Positions 8,960-19,674 are shown, counted from the stretch's first letter. The stretch: DNA of 64,000 nt from Enterococcus ratti (GCF_001886195.1 NZ_JXLB01000002.1:469-64468), one strand, 5' to 3'. Numbers and translations are program-made. Notes: a model not told the origin generated them from the sequence alone.

Positions 8960-10381
8960 ATGGGGTTACTTGAAAAGCAATTAGAAAGACAATTTACTTT
9001 GCTTTATTTATTAAATACAGAATCCTCCAATGTTAATGAACTAGCAAAAAAACTAAATATTACCGATAAGACACTTGTTGCGGATATTGAGCATTTTAAC
9101 GATTCTTGTTTTCCAGTTCACATCGGTATTAACCACTACAAAGAAGTCATATTATCTATGCCTAAAAATATAAATTTAGATGATATTTTTATAAAACTCC
9201 TTAATAATTCTATTAATGTCAAAATATTAAAATACATCATTATCTCAGAACCTACGTTGACTGAGATATCTAATTCGTTGTTTTTAAGTAAAACAAGTAT
9301 TCGCAGGATCGTAACAAAAATCAATACATATTTTTTTAATAAGAACATAGATATTCAGATTGATTTACAAACAAGATTGATGATCGTGGGAAATGAAACT
9401 GAGATTAGGCGATTGTTTGCTAGTATGTTTAAAGAAATGTATCAAGTAAAAGGTTTTGCTTATTTTGATACCATTTATCAATTGCTGCGTAGGTGCCTGA
9501 AAACACATAATAAAACAGCGAGTACTCCTAAGATTATTTATTCAGTGTATTACATTTTTATCTCTATTATTCGTATAGGAAATAATCATTTTGTACCTGA
9601 AGTTGAATTAATAAATAAGGAAACTGTAGTCAACACTATTTTATCAGTGATTCAAGATGATACTGTTTTTACCACGTTGATGAATCAAAAATACAAGTTT
9701 CATGTAAATAAAAATAACGTAGCGAATATTTTGAGTTCTTATTTCGGCTTGTTATTTGCTGAAGGTGAGGATAGTTATGAATTAATACCGGCAAAGATAG
9801 AAAAATTTCTTACACATTTTTATTATTTGTTAAATATTGATATGACTATTAGTAAAAGAACAGTTGACTATTTTTTTGAATATATCAATTTTTATAAAGA
9901 ATTAATGATTTTTAAAGTTAGTTATGCGGATATTTTTTATAAAAAGATGATGCAAAGTAATCCGAATGTTTGGCAAGCCTATCATCATGCTTTGAAGGTC
10001 TCGGAACTTAATTTTATTGAGAAAAGTGAACTATTACATAAAGATTTATTATTGGAATTACTGATTTCTTCTAGTCAACTACTTCGCATGATTGAGCCAA
10101 AAGTTAAAGAAAAATCTATTTTAGTGCTAAGTTCACAAGAAATGGGCGTTTCTTTATTGTACAAAAATATCATCTTAAACAAATATCCTTTTTTTAAAAA
10201 TATTGATATCTACGAAAAAGATGTTTTTGCCATTGATTATCGATTAGTGAATCAATACGATTTGATTTTAACAGATGTTTCTTTAAATTTTGAGCGTATT
10301 ACTTCTGATGTTTTAAAAATTTCTAAAGTGCCTACTCCGATTTTCTGGTCGAAGTTTGAAGCGTGTTTGTATTCTTCCTAA
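8960..10381 (+). CDS. Mga-like transcriptional regulator, copy 2
   Basis: A 473-residue paralogue of the divergent neighbour, with the same architecture: N-terminal winged helix (NELAKKLNITDKTLVADI), second helix-turn-helix (LSKTSIRRIVTKI), PRD-like middle, and C-terminal EIIB-like part ending in ISKVPTPIFW. AAAGGGG lies before ATG 8960. It reads toward the secretion genes, the first of which starts 115 nt downstream, so it is the better candidate for their activator. That is inference from position only. Confidence 0.75.
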   Translation: MGLLEKQLERQFTLLYLLNTESSNVNELAKKLNITDKTLVADIEHFNDSCFPVHIGINHYKEVILSMPKNINLDDIFIKLLNNSINVKILKYIIISEPTLTEISNSLFLSKTSIRRIVTKINTYFFNKNIDIQIDLQTRLMIVGNETEIRRLFASMFKEMYQVKGFAYFDTIYQLLRRCLKTHNKTASTPKIIYSVYYIFISIIRIGNNHFVPEVELINKETVVNTILSVIQDDTVFTTLMNQKYKFHVNKNNVANILSSYFGLLFAEGEDSYELIPAKIEKFLTHFYYLLNIDMTISKRTVDYFFEYINFYKELMIFKVSYADIFYKKMMQSNPNVWQAYHHALKVSELNFIEKSELLHKDLLLELLISSSQLLRMIEPKVKEKSILVLSSQEMGVSLLYKNIILNKYPFFKNIDIYEKDVFAIDYRLVNQYDLILTDVSLNFERITSDVLKISKVPTPIFWSKFEACLYSS

Positions 10382-10495
10382 ATCTTTTCACTTACGGTTT
10401 CCACATTTTTAATAATTTTGAAAAAATAGGCGTTAATTTAAGAATGACGTCGGGTATGATTAAAATAAAAAATAGTTAATAAGGAGGAATTGATA

Positions 10496-10804
10496 ATGTC
10501 AGCTGAAGATTGTTATACGTTATGTTTATTAGGGAAGGGACTTAAATTTCTGTTTAAAGCAGCCTGGTTTCTTATTGCTACGCCTTTTCGTGCAGGAAAA
10601 TGGATTTATAATAAATGTACTGAGAAGGTAGATACTCGCAATGAGACTGCATATTTTTGTGATCGATCATCGATAGCAGATGATCGTTCAAATGATCGAT
10701 CATTTGAACAGCAAGTAAGCAAGGCGCGGCAAACAAGCCTGTCTAAAAATGCAGAACAACTAAAGAGTATCAAACCAATGGAATTATCTAGAATGAGTGT
10801 ATAA
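10496..10804 (+). CDS. Small unknown protein at the head of the T4SS cluster
   Basis: 102 residues with no family I recognise. The first part has one hydrophobic or amphipathic stretch (about 10-30, GLKFLFKAAWFLIATPF) and could sit in the membrane. The middle is polar with the repeated tripeptide DRS (three times around residues 55-70), encoded by a GATC-rich palindromic stretch. ATG 10496 is preferred because AAGGAGG ends 8 nt before it. A TTG at 10490 would be only 2 nt from that site. The gene heads the run of rightward secretion genes. Confidence 0.6.
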   Translation: MSAEDCYTLCLLGKGLKFLFKAAWFLIATPFRAGKWIYNKCTEKVDTRNETAYFCDRSSIADDRSNDRSFEQQVSKARQTSLSKNAEQLKSIKPMELSRMSV

Positions 10805-10856
10805 GGTAGGAAGAAGTTCTAAGTTGTTCCAGATTTTAATTAAAGAGGGGATAATT

Positions 10857-13788
10857 ATGCCAAGAAATGGTGGAAGTACAGGAGAGACTACACAAACTAA
10901 TTTTGTTAATCGTTCGTCGTTAGATAATGAATATATCGAAGTCATTGCGCGAAATTTGCCTGAAAAGAACAGAAAAGAAGTATATAGTGTGGTTGAAAGT
11001 GAATATGATCAGGCAAAAGCTGAACCTGCTGCTGTTATAGAAGCTTTTAACGAACACAAGAATTCGAGACTTAAAGGGTTAGAGCTAGGTTTTCAAAATG
11101 CTCTATTGGAGATTGAACGTGAAGAACTGAGGATAAAAATCAGACAAATAGATCCTAAAAATCCTATTTCTTCTGAAGAAGCAGAAAAAGCTTTGAAGGA
11201 GATAGCCCCAAAAAAACAAGCAACTATTGCGTCATTTGAAGCACAGCGAGCAGAAATAATAGCATTTCCTGAAGAAAAGGCAATTGGTTCAAGAGAAAAT
11301 GGAGTGATTAATTATCTTGCTGGTATAACACGAGTAGAGTTTAAACGACAAATGGGTGGAGTAAAAGAAAAAAATAAAAAATTAAATGAAGAAGCCAACA
11401 AATTAAAACAACAACTGACTCACTTAAAAAAGCATAAAGTACTAGAAAAAGAGTTAGAGAAGATAGAAAAAATAGAAAATATCAATCAAAAATTTTTGTC
11501 ACCTGAAGAGATAAATGCAATAAACGAACAAGTTACCATCAGAAGAGTTCATGCTGCGGATGAACAGTTAGTTAAACGGACAGAATCTTTATCCGGTTAT
11601 AAGATAAATGAAACGGATGATAAAGCAACAAAGTTCAAGAAATATATGGCTGTTGTATCAGACAAATTAAAGATTCAAGAAGAACTGGAGTCCAACGAAA
11701 AATTAATTGAGGCAATAGACAAAAAAACGAATGAATCAGCAATTGGCGCAGTAGATAAAAAAACGAATGAACCAGTAATTGGTTCAGTAGACAAAATGAA
11801 AATTCAAGAAGAAAAAGTAGTAAGTGAAAAAGTAAATAAAGAGATACCTCTGATGGATAACCCTATTTCAAAATCTAATTCACAAGAACCTGTGGTAGCG
11901 GAAAATGGAAAAAATAAGCTGTTTGATCAATCAGGTGATGATTTACGAACGAGCTTTAAAATTCCTAGAGCTCGTTTGGTTCCACAATTTAAATTAAGAG
12001 AAGAAAATCTGGAATTTAAAAGTCCGATTCAAACACAAAGCATTCACAAAGAATCTGCCGCGTCATTTGTGCAAAGTGACGGACTGGATGGAATAGGAAA
12101 AGAAAACAATGGCATGCCTCAAAAAGAAGTAAAAGGAATGTCTGTTGAAACTTTAGATGAGTCGATTTCTTCTAAAAAAGCAAAATCATGGGAAGAGTTA
12201 AGTAAACATAATTTAGAAGCTAAAGTAGCCTTGTTAGAACAGCGTGTTCGAATTCAGACAGAATTATTAAAGGTAGGACCGCTTCGTAATTTTTTACTTG
12301 ATCCAACAATGAAGAAAAATGAAAAAAAAGGTCGACTGGCTGAAATAAAAAAAGAATTAGCTGAAAATACGCAGTTATTGGCTGAGACAAAAGCAATACT
12401 TCAAGATAAGGGAAAATTAGCAGAGTATGTAGAAAAAACGAAACCAAAAGATAAACATGAAATAATTAAAGAAGGAGACAACCTCGAACGGCAGACAGCT
12501 GAGATTGAAGGAAAAGTAAGTGAATTGAAAGATATCAATTATAAAGATCTTAAAAATAAATGGTATCATATTTTTTCTCGTCCTTCGTTTTATGCTTTTT
12601 TAGGGAGACAAGCTTTATGGACGGTTCCATTATTTTTTATCAATGCTATTCCTGGCTATGTGTCAAGTGTAATGCCAGAAATCTCTTTTGCAGAAAAAGG
12701 TGCTCAGGTAATAAGTTCTGTGCAAGCGTTACTTGTTGGTAGTTATGTTGGTCAAAAACTCTTTTCTGCTATACCAAAAGTAGCACCGAGAGTAGCTGAA
12801 AGATTCTCTAGAGGGGCGAGAAAGAAGTTCCCGGCTGCCATGGAAAAGGTAGATAAAGGTTTAGCGCCAGTAAAATCTATTGGACAAAAAGTGAAACAGA
12901 CGCAACAGAAGGTCAAAGGAAAAACAAATAATCCGCTTGTTAAAAAATCAAAACAAGTTCTTCGTATTGGTAATGGTGAGAAACTGACACCTGAGCAAAA
13001 AGCAATGCGGGCAAAAGGTCTTAACCATCGTACTGGTGAGAAATTGCCACTTGCTACGCGAGCAAAAAATACTTCTGTTGATTTTATGAAAAGTGCTGGT
13101 AAACGTGTATGGAGAAATAAAGCGTCTTTAGCGTTAATGGTTGCGATGACGCTTGCTTTGACATTGGCTGGTGGGGGCTTTTTAGCTGCTGCATTCCCCG
13201 CTTTTGCTGGTACAGTGTTAGGGGCGTTTAGCTGCTGCCAGTGCATTTATTACTTGTAGTGCTGTTTTATTAACAGATAAACTACTTTTAAAACCCATTC
13301 AAAATAAACTTGCTGCTAGAGAAAATAGAAATCGTGATCAGGTAGTGATGGAAAGATTTACTCAAGATAAAGAAAAAAGTCAACACTACTCATTAGATGA
13401 TAAATTTAAAGAACAGGTATCTTCGATTGCCAAACTTGATGTGCTAGAACAAGCAAAAAATCAAGAGCAAGTAAAAATACAAGAACCTGTAAAAGGTAAA
13501 GAGCAGTTAGTTAAAAAAGAAAATATCAAAGAAAATGTTAAACATGAGTCTAAAGTCGCGGAATTGCCTTCACCAATGGTTAACGAAAATACCATGATCA
13601 AAAATACTTCAGATCGTCAACCAAATGAACAGGCACCACAGCCATTAAAAAAATTGGTTCATTTTGCTTCCACGCAATCAAGAGAATCGATCAAAGCGAA
13701 TCGTTCTGAACAGTTGAATGAACAGGTAAAAATGAATAAAAAACATAAAGAAAACAAAGAAAAAGCGAAGGTTGAAGTTAGCCTATAA
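10857..13788 (+). pseudogene. Large coiled-coil membrane protein of the T4SS cluster, frameshifted
   Basis: The first frame (10857-13259, 800 codons) and the later frame (through 13788) are one gene split by a +1 shift near 13220, in the run GGGG before CG. Dropping one G gives a continuous protein of about 976 residues through a membrane segment (LALTLAGGGFLAAAF... into LAAASAFITCSAVLL). ATG 10857 follows AGAGGGG. Features are long charged coiled coils (about 60-330), a 12-residue tandem repeat (about 286-309, A-V-D-K-K-T-N-E), more coiled coil (about 445-570), hydrophobic segments near 576-640 and 760-800, then a polar Gln/Lys-rich tail. No known family is recognised. By place and shape it may be a structural T4SS component. 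Could be a real lesion or a sequencing error. Confidence 0.6.
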
Positions 13789-13831
13789 CAAAGAATGAAA
13801 AATTTAATTAAAAGAAAGGGTGATTCACAAT

Positions 13832-15553
13832 TTGAAAAAATCTCAATACGCACTGTGGGCTCTCCATGTTATTGTGGTTAGTTCATTACTTTATATTGGT
13901 AATCGTACAGTTTTTTTATTTTTATCTCCCCAATATGAGGGTGTGTCGTTTTTAGAAAAAATAGCTTCAAGTTTCTTGCAAACAGTAGATGAAATTTCTA
14001 ATTTTTCCTTTCAATTTTCTTTTGAAATGAAGCCATTGCTGGTGGGAGGCATTCTCGTACTCTTGTATGGTTTGTTTGTGTTGTATAGAACATTCAGTGA
14101 AAAGAAAATTCGACCAGGCGAGGAATATGGAAGTGCTAAGTGGGGGAAATATCATGATATTAAACCTTTTTTGGATAAGAAAAAAGATTTTAATATTTTA
14201 TTAACAAAAACGGAAAGTTTATCTTTATCGGGAAGAATGAAGATCACTGGAAAAGATAATTTTAACCGAAATAAAAATGTTGTAGTTGTTGGAGGAGCGG
14301 GGAGTGGTAAGACACGTTTTTACGTAAAGCCTAATTTAATGCAAATGCATTCTTCCTATGTTGTCAGTGATTCGAAAGGATTATTACTGATGGAAACAGG
14401 AAAAATGTTTGAAGAAGCTGGGTATAAAATTAAAGTGTTTGATTTAATTAATCGACGAGATACTCACCACTACAATCCATTTAATTATATAAAAACAGAA
14501 GATGATATTTTAAAAATTGTTAATAACTTAATTAAAAATACTTCCAATCCGAATAAAAAAGGCGGCGATGATTTCTGGGAGAAAGCAGAAACTGCACTGT
14601 TGATGGCTATTTTTAGTTATTTGATTCAAGAAGTCGTTGAAGAAGATCGAACGTTAGGAAATGTGATTGAATTAGTTCGTTTAGCGGATATCGAAGAAGA
14701 TGTGCCCGGCTTTGTTAGTCCATTAGATGTTTTATTTAATGAATTAGAAGAAAAAGATCCAACGAATTTTGCTGTTGCTCAATATAAAATTTTTAAATTA
14801 TCAGGAGACAAAACGACAAAGAGTATCTTAGTTAGTTTAGGTGTAAGGTTGTCTCCGTTTGATATTCCAAGCATCAAAGATTTAGTATCAAAAGATACAC
14901 TGGAGTTAGATACAGTTGGTGATGAAAAGACAATTTTGTATATCTTGTTGCCAGATACAGATACCAGTTTTAACTTTTTAGCTAGTATGATGTATCAACA
15001 GCTCTTTGATATGCTTGTTTACAAAGCTGATAATGTGTATAAAGGGCGATTGCCTTGTCATGTACGTTGTATTCTTGATGAATTTGCAAATATTGGACAA
15101 ATTCCTGATTTTGAAAAAGTAATCTCAGTTATTCGAAGTAGAGAGATTTCAACAAATGTTATTTTACAAAATATCAGTCAGTTGAAAACTTTGTATAAAG
15201 ATACTTGGGAAACAATCATTGGTACGAGTGACGTTTTCTTGTATTTAGGTGGGATGGAGCAAAGTACTCATGAATATATCTCCAAGCTTTTAGGAAAAGA
15301 AACGATTGAGCAAAGAAATATTAGTGTGACTAAAGGTGCAAATGGATCCTTTAATGAAAGCTTTCAAAAATTGGGGCGTAATTTAATGGATCCTGATGAA
15401 GTGGCTAGCTTAAAAGGCCAACAATGTATTTTAAAAATTCGCGGTGTGAATCCTTTTTTATCTGAAAAGTATGATATTGTTAAACATAAAAATTATAAAA
15501 AACTAGGGGATGTGACGGAGGAATATATGTATCAACGTAATTTATCCGCTTAA
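13832..15553 (+). CDS. VirD4/TraG-type coupling ATPase
   Basis: A 573-residue type IV coupling protein, the inner-membrane ATPase that hands substrates (DNA-relaxase or proteins) to the secretion channel. Two N-terminal membrane helices (about 5-30 and 65-90) are followed by Walker A GGAGSGKT (about 154-161), the conserved SDSKG, a Walker B region with ILDEFANIGQIPDFEK (about 413-428), and SREISTNVILQNISQL. The family pattern is complete. TTG 13832 is preferred since AAAGGG lies 11 nt upstream. An in-frame GTG at 13820 overlaps that site. A perfect terminator follows, so the first transcript probably ends here. Confidence 0.9.
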   Translation: MKKSQYALWALHVIVVSSLLYIGNRTVFLFLSPQYEGVSFLEKIASSFLQTVDEISNFSFQFSFEMKPLLVGGILVLLYGLFVLYRTFSEKKIRPGEEYGSAKWGKYHDIKPFLDKKKDFNILLTKTESLSLSGRMKITGKDNFNRNKNVVVVGGAGSGKTRFYVKPNLMQMHSSYVVSDSKGLLLMETGKMFEEAGYKIKVFDLINRRDTHHYNPFNYIKTEDDILKIVNNLIKNTSNPNKKGGDDFWEKAETALLMAIFSYLIQEVVEEDRTLGNVIELVRLADIEEDVPGFVSPLDVLFNELEEKDPTNFAVAQYKIFKLSGDKTTKSILVSLGVRLSPFDIPSIKDLVSKDTLELDTVGDEKTILYILLPDTDTSFNFLASMMYQQLFDMLVYKADNVYKGRLPCHVRCILDEFANIGQIPDFEKVISVIRSREISTNVILQNISQLKTLYKDTWETIIGTSDVFLYLGGMEQSTHEYISKLLGKETIEQRNISVTKGANGSFNESFQKLGRNLMDPDEVASLKGQQCILKIRGVNPFLSEKYDIVKHKNYKKLGDVTEEYMYQRNLSA

Positions 15554-15859
15554 ATCCTTCTTTGAAAAAATTCTTTTAGACAATCGTAGGTGTGTCTAAA
15601 AGAATTTTTTTTTAGAATTACTAAAAAGAATAACAAATATGAGTAATTGTCTTATGAATAGCCTGAAGTGTTCATAAAGGATGTTTCTCTTTAGAGCTAA
15701 TTGAAACCTAACTTTATCAAGCTAGATAATCTTTTTTCAGCAGCTTATTTCTAAAATTTCTAAAGTTAGAAATAACTGATAAGATACACTTAAGAAAATC
15801 CCATATACTAATAAGTAGCAACAGAAATAATTAATCACTCAAAAAAGGAGAAATAAATA
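15554..15859. other. Gap with terminator between coupling ATPase and pilin-like gene
   Basis: 306 nt. The first 60 nt hold the terminator listed separately. The rest is AT-rich and should contain the promoter of the second T4SS transcript. No clear -35/-10 pair was chosen and no gene is visible. Confidence 0.5.
15568..15613 (+). terminator. Terminator after the coupling ATPase gene
   Basis: Arms of 15 nt, AAATTCTTTTAGACA (15568-15582) and TGTCTAAAAGAATTT (15593-15607), pair perfectly and run into a long T tract. Confidence 0.92.
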
Positions 15860-16090
15860 ATGACAGATGCAAATTTATTAGAAAAGGTATTTGAATTGGT
15901 TTCAAACTTTACTTTAGTAGGAGGAGGTCTGTGGCTTATTTGGGGAACAGTTATTTTGGCTGGGGCTTTAAAAGATAAAAATGGTCCGCAATTACAACAA
16001 GGTATTTGGCAAATTGTAGGTGGCGGATTAATTTTAGTAGCTGCGGGGTGGTTTGGCACACAATTTGATTTTTCCTCGCTTTTGAAATAA
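15860..16090 (+). CDS. Small two-helix membrane protein, VirB2/pilin-like
   Basis: 76 residues with two hydrophobic helices (about 17-38, LVGGGLWLIWGTVILAG, and 48-66, IWQIVGGGLILVAAGWFG) joined by a short polar loop. This is the size and layout of VirB2-like or Maff2-type pilins that open Gram-positive T4SS operons. No signal peptide cleavage site is obvious. AAAAAAGGAG lies upstream of ATG 15860. It is followed at 24 nt by the VirB6-like gene. The family call rests on topology and context. Confidence 0.6.
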   Translation: MTDANLLEKVFELVSNFTLVGGGLWLIWGTVILAGALKDKNGPQLQQGIWQIVGGGLILVAAGWFGTQFDFSSLLK

Positions 16091-16113
16091 TGTTGAAAGT
16101 GGGCGTTTAATTT

Positions 16114-16935
16114 ATGCATGGAGCAATTATGTACATCTTCAGGCAAATTTTGGTTTATTTGAATGGAGAAGATTTACAAGGTACCCTAGGACAGAACTTA
16201 AATACATACATGTATGATGCGTATGAATTAGTGATGAAATTGCAAAATTTAGTAGTAAGTCCTCTTGCTTTATCTATTTTAGCTATTTTTATTCTTTTGG
16301 AATTTCAAAAAATTTCATTGAAAGTAGAGGGAGCGGGAGGCGCTCCCATGTTGGGATTTGAGATGATTATTAAATCATTTATTAAATTTGCAATTTGTTA
16401 CATAGTTATTTTAAAGATTCAAATGTTACTGGATGGGATCATTGTTATTAGTTCTAATTTGGCTTCTAAAGTACTGCAACTAGGAAGTGAAAGTAAGGTA
16501 AAAGATGTAACAGAACGTATTAGTCAAGCGGTGGGTGATTTAGAATTTTGGCAACAAATGACTGTTTTATTGGTTGTATGTGTTTTATTCTTAGTTGCTT
16601 TAGTTGTCCGAGTGTTGATACAAGTGACGATCTATCTACGTTTTTTAGAACTCTATATTTTTTGTGCAATGGCCCCAATTCCGATGGGGGCTTTACCAAG
16701 TCAAGAGTTTTCAACTATGACGAAGAGCTTTTTTAAAAATTTTGCCGCCACAGGCTTGCAGGCTACTTTTATAGCACTTGTTTTAATTATTTACCCAATA
16801 TTATTTATGAAAATTATGGAAGATTTAGGTTCAAATATGTGGGGAATTATTTTAGGATTAACTGTTTATATGATTGCTTTACTGCTTTCTATCAACAAAA
16901 CGAAAGGATGGGCAAAGACATTATTATCTGCATAA
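16114..16935 (+). CDS. VirB6/TrbL-like polytopic membrane protein
   Basis: 273 residues, with about six hydrophobic segments (around 45-65, 90-115, 155-180, 185-200, 210-240, 248-268). The IMKIMEDLGSNMWGIILG and RFLELYIFCAMAPIPMGAL regions resemble the VirB6/TrbL-like subunits (CD1107/TrsL/PrgH type) of Gram-positive conjugation systems, which form part of the membrane channel. Upstream of ATG 16114 there is no good ribosome site. ATG 16129 has GGAG 5 nt before it and may be the true start. It lies between the pilin-like and PrgI genes. Confidence 0.75.
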   Translation: MHGAIMYIFRQILVYLNGEDLQGTLGQNLNTYMYDAYELVMKLQNLVVSPLALSILAIFILLEFQKISLKVEGAGGAPMLGFEMIIKSFIKFAICYIVILKIQMLLDGIIVISSNLASKVLQLGSESKVKDVTERISQAVGDLEFWQQMTVLLVVCVLFLVALVVRVLIQVTIYLRFLELYIFCAMAPIPMGALPSQEFSTMTKSFFKNFAATGLQATFIALVLIIYPILFMKIMEDLGSNMWGIILGLTVYMIALLLSINKTKGWAKTLLSA

Positions 16936-16952
16936 TGAATTAAGGAGGAGTT

Positions 16953-17315
16953 ATGGCAATAGAAGTTAAAGTACCGAAGGATATCAAAGAATATAAAGAA
17001 AAAGTTATTGCTGGTATGAACTTAAAACAATTGTTTTGTTTGTGCATTGCAGGAGGCGTGAATATCGCTATAGCACTTGTTTTTATTGCGTGGTTGAAAA
17101 TACCAATGGAAATTACTAGTTGGCTGATGATTCTTGTGTCTATACCTATTGTATCTTTTGGTTGGTTTAAGCGTAATGGATTAACATTTGAGGTTTATAT
17201 TAAACAATTTTTTAAATATCATCTTTCTACCGGAACTAGAAAAAAGAAACAAAAAATGAATGAAGTGTCAAAAACAGAAAATGAAAGTACAGATTTAGGC
17301 GGACAAGAGATATGA
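16953..17315 (+). CDS. PrgI-family T4SS membrane protein
   Basis: 120 residues. A polar N-terminus (VKVPKDIKEYKEKVIAGMNLKQL) is followed by two adjacent membrane helices (about 28-48 and 55-70) and a basic tail. This is the characteristic pattern of the PrgI family (VirB3-like partner of the VirB4 ATPase). AAGGAGGAG precedes ATG 16953. The stop overlaps the VirB4 start (ATGATG at 17312), the usual translational coupling of this pair. Confidence 0.85.
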   Translation: MAIEVKVPKDIKEYKEKVIAGMNLKQLFCLCIAGGVNIAIALVFIAWLKIPMEITSWLMILVSIPIVSFGWFKRNGLTFEVYIKQFFKYHLSTGTRKKKQKMNEVSKTENESTDLGGQEI

Positions 17316-19642
17316 TGAAATTTAAAGCAGCAAAAAAAATAAAGAATGAAGAGCCAAAAGTTAATAAGAAACAACGAAGACAGAAAAAAAATCCACAAGA
17401 TGTGGATTTTTTAAGAGATACGTTTTCTTTTAAAACGATTTTTTCCGATGGAATTTGTCAAATTGACGATACTACTTATTCAGTGACGATTGAATTAAAT
17501 GATATTAATTATCAGTTATCTTCAGAAGATCATCAAATTGAGATTTTTTCTCAGTATTGTGATTTTCTTAATTCATTGAGTAGTAGAACGCAGTTGCAAT
17601 TGACAGTTTTTAAAAAGAAGCGACCGCTATCAGACTTACAAGCCGTTCTTTATTATCAGGAAAAAAATGACTTTTTAGATTATTATCGGGCTGAAATGAA
17701 CGATGTCATCTCAAGAAAATTAGACGAAGAAAAAAATGGTTATAAAAAGACAATTTTATTTACATTTGTTCAACAACATCAAACAGTAGAATTTGCGAAA
17801 AAAGAATTAGAAATGGTAATTGATCGCTTTACTATGTTTGCGAGTCGATTGGGTAGTCAAGCAAGGCGGATTGAGAAAAAAGAAATGCTGTCGATTCTTT
17901 CAGAGATTTTATTGACAAAATCTGAGAAGGTAGAACCAGAATTAGAAGATATTTTACCTGATGTGATTGAATTGAAACAAAACAAGAATTATTTAAAAAT
18001 GGATGATCATTATGCCAAAACGGTTTACTTGCAAGAATATCCAGCTGAGCTGTCTGATACTTTTCTCTATGAATTATTAGAAATTCCTAGAGAAGTGGTA
18101 GTTACCTTACATATGAAGCCGCTTGATCAGGATGAGGCTTTTGATTTAGTAAAAACAAAACTAGCTTTTATGGAACAACAAAAAGTAGATGAACAAAAGA
18201 AAGCTTTACAAAATGGCTATGATTTTGAGATGCTTTCGTATGATTTAACTTATTCCTTGACAGAAGCAAAGGAATTAGTTGACGATTTACAAAATAAAGG
18301 TCAAAAACTTTTTTCTATGACAGGAAGTATTTACTTTCATGCGGAAACAGTTGAAAAATTGGCAGAAGTACAAGGGGAAATTTCTTCGATTGGACGTCAA
18401 TTTGGCTTTAAAATTATTGAGTTAGAATTTATGCAAGAAGAAGGACTAAATGTCACTTTGCCTTTAGGAATAAATACCTTACCTCTTGACCGCACCTTAT
18501 CAACGGCAAGTACAGCTATTTTCATCCCTTTTACCATATCAGATTTGATCCAAGAAAATGGAAAATATTATGGCGTAAATGCTATTTCAAAAAATATTTT
18601 ATCTTTAGATCGAAAACTGTTAAAAGCACCCAATGGCTTTGTATTGGGGACTCCTGGTTCAGGGAAAAGTTTTTCGGTTAAACGAGAAATTGTAAATGTT
18701 TTGTTGCGTGATGCAGAAGATGAAGTGATAATCATTGACCCAGAACGTGAATATTCAGTCATTGGCAAAAACTTTAACGGAGAGATTATTAGAATTTCAA
18801 GTGATTCCTCCACGACCATTAATCCAATGGATATCAATGAAAACTATGGGGATGATACTGATCCAGTTGTATTGAAATCTGAATTTTTGATTTCATTATT
18901 TGATTTGATTATTGGAGGGGCATTAGGCTTAAGTTCGACTCAGAAAACTTTAATTGATCGCGTTTGTCGTAGAACTTACGAAACTGTAGGAAACAAGATG
19001 CCGACTTTTGTAGACTTTTATCAAATTTTAAAAGAACAAGAAGAAGAAGAAGCAAAACAATTAGTAATGGATTTAGAAATCTATATTGAAGGAAGTTTAT
19101 CTGTTTTCTCTTCTGAGACAAACGTTGATATTACTAAACGTTTAGTTATCTATGACATCAAAGATTTAGGAAAACAGCTTAAAACAATGGGGATGTTAAT
19201 TGTTTTGGACCAAGTTTGGAATCGAATTACGACTAATAGGGAAAGAGGCGTACGAACGTGGCTGTATATTGATGAAATGCAATTGCTATTTACCAATGAA
19301 TATTCAGAAAATTATTTCTTTGAATTATGGAGCCGTGCCAGAAAATGGGGAGCAATTCCTACAGGGATTACGCAGAACGTTGAAACGTTGTTGTTGTCTG
19401 ATTTAGCACGTCGAATGCTTTCAAATAGTGATTTTGTCATGATGCTCAATCAAGCAAAATCTGACCGCTCCCAATTAGTCCGTTTATTTGATATTTCAGA
19501 AGAACAGGAAAAATTCGTTGTTAATTCTCCAGAAGGTTACGGATTAATGGTATTTGGCGATACTACCTTGCCTTTTTATGATCATTTTCCAAAAGATACG
19601 AAGTTATATAAGATGATGTCGACAAAACCTGGGGAAGATTAG
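17312..19642 (+). CDS. VirB4-type secretion ATPase
   Basis: 776 residues. This is the conserved motor ATPase of type IV secretion systems. Residues 30-400 are the variable VirB4 N-terminal domain. Walker A GTPGSGKS is at about 446-453, followed by IIIDPEREY. Walker B LYIDEMQLLF is near 651, and ARKWGAIPTGITQNVETLL follows, as in the VirB4/TrsE/PrgJ family. No frameshift was seen. It overlaps the PrgI gene by 4 nt and is followed at 32 nt by the hydrolase gene. It is the best preserved gene of the cluster along with the coupling ATPase. Confidence 0.92.
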   Translation: MMKFKAAKKIKNEEPKVNKKQRRQKKNPQDVDFLRDTFSFKTIFSDGICQIDDTTYSVTIELNDINYQLSSEDHQIEIFSQYCDFLNSLSSRTQLQLTVFKKKRPLSDLQAVLYYQEKNDFLDYYRAEMNDVISRKLDEEKNGYKKTILFTFVQQHQTVEFAKKELEMVIDRFTMFASRLGSQARRIEKKEMLSILSEILLTKSEKVEPELEDILPDVIELKQNKNYLKMDDHYAKTVYLQEYPAELSDTFLYELLEIPREVVVTLHMKPLDQDEAFDLVKTKLAFMEQQKVDEQKKALQNGYDFEMLSYDLTYSLTEAKELVDDLQNKGQKLFSMTGSIYFHAETVEKLAEVQGEISSIGRQFGFKIIELEFMQEEGLNVTLPLGINTLPLDRTLSTASTAIFIPFTISDLIQENGKYYGVNAISKNILSLDRKLLKAPNGFVLGTPGSGKSFSVKREIVNVLLRDAEDEVIIIDPEREYSVIGKNFNGEIIRISSDSSTTINPMDINENYGDDTDPVVLKSEFLISLFDLIIGGALGLSSTQKTLIDRVCRRTYETVGNKMPTFVDFYQILKEQEEEEAKQLVMDLEIYIEGSLSVFSSETNVDITKRLVIYDIKDLGKQLKTMGMLIVLDQVWNRITTNRERGVRTWLYIDEMQLLFTNEYSENYFFELWSRARKWGAIPTGITQNVETLLLSDLARRMLSNSDFVMMLNQAKSDRSQLVRLFDISEEQEKFVVNSPEGYGLMVFGDTTLPFYDHFPKDTKLYKMMSTKPGED

Positions 19643-19674
19643 CACGAAAATGCAATCAGAAAGGATGCGTCGCA

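Noticed and set aside
13200-13240. Programmed ribosomal frameshift
   Set aside because: The site lacks a usual slippery heptamer or a clear +1 signal; a simple one-base lesion is the more economical reading.
12752-13246. Leftward frame of 164 codons
   Set aside because: Exactly antisense to the coiled-coil gene; no promoter or ribosome site; a shadow of biased codons.
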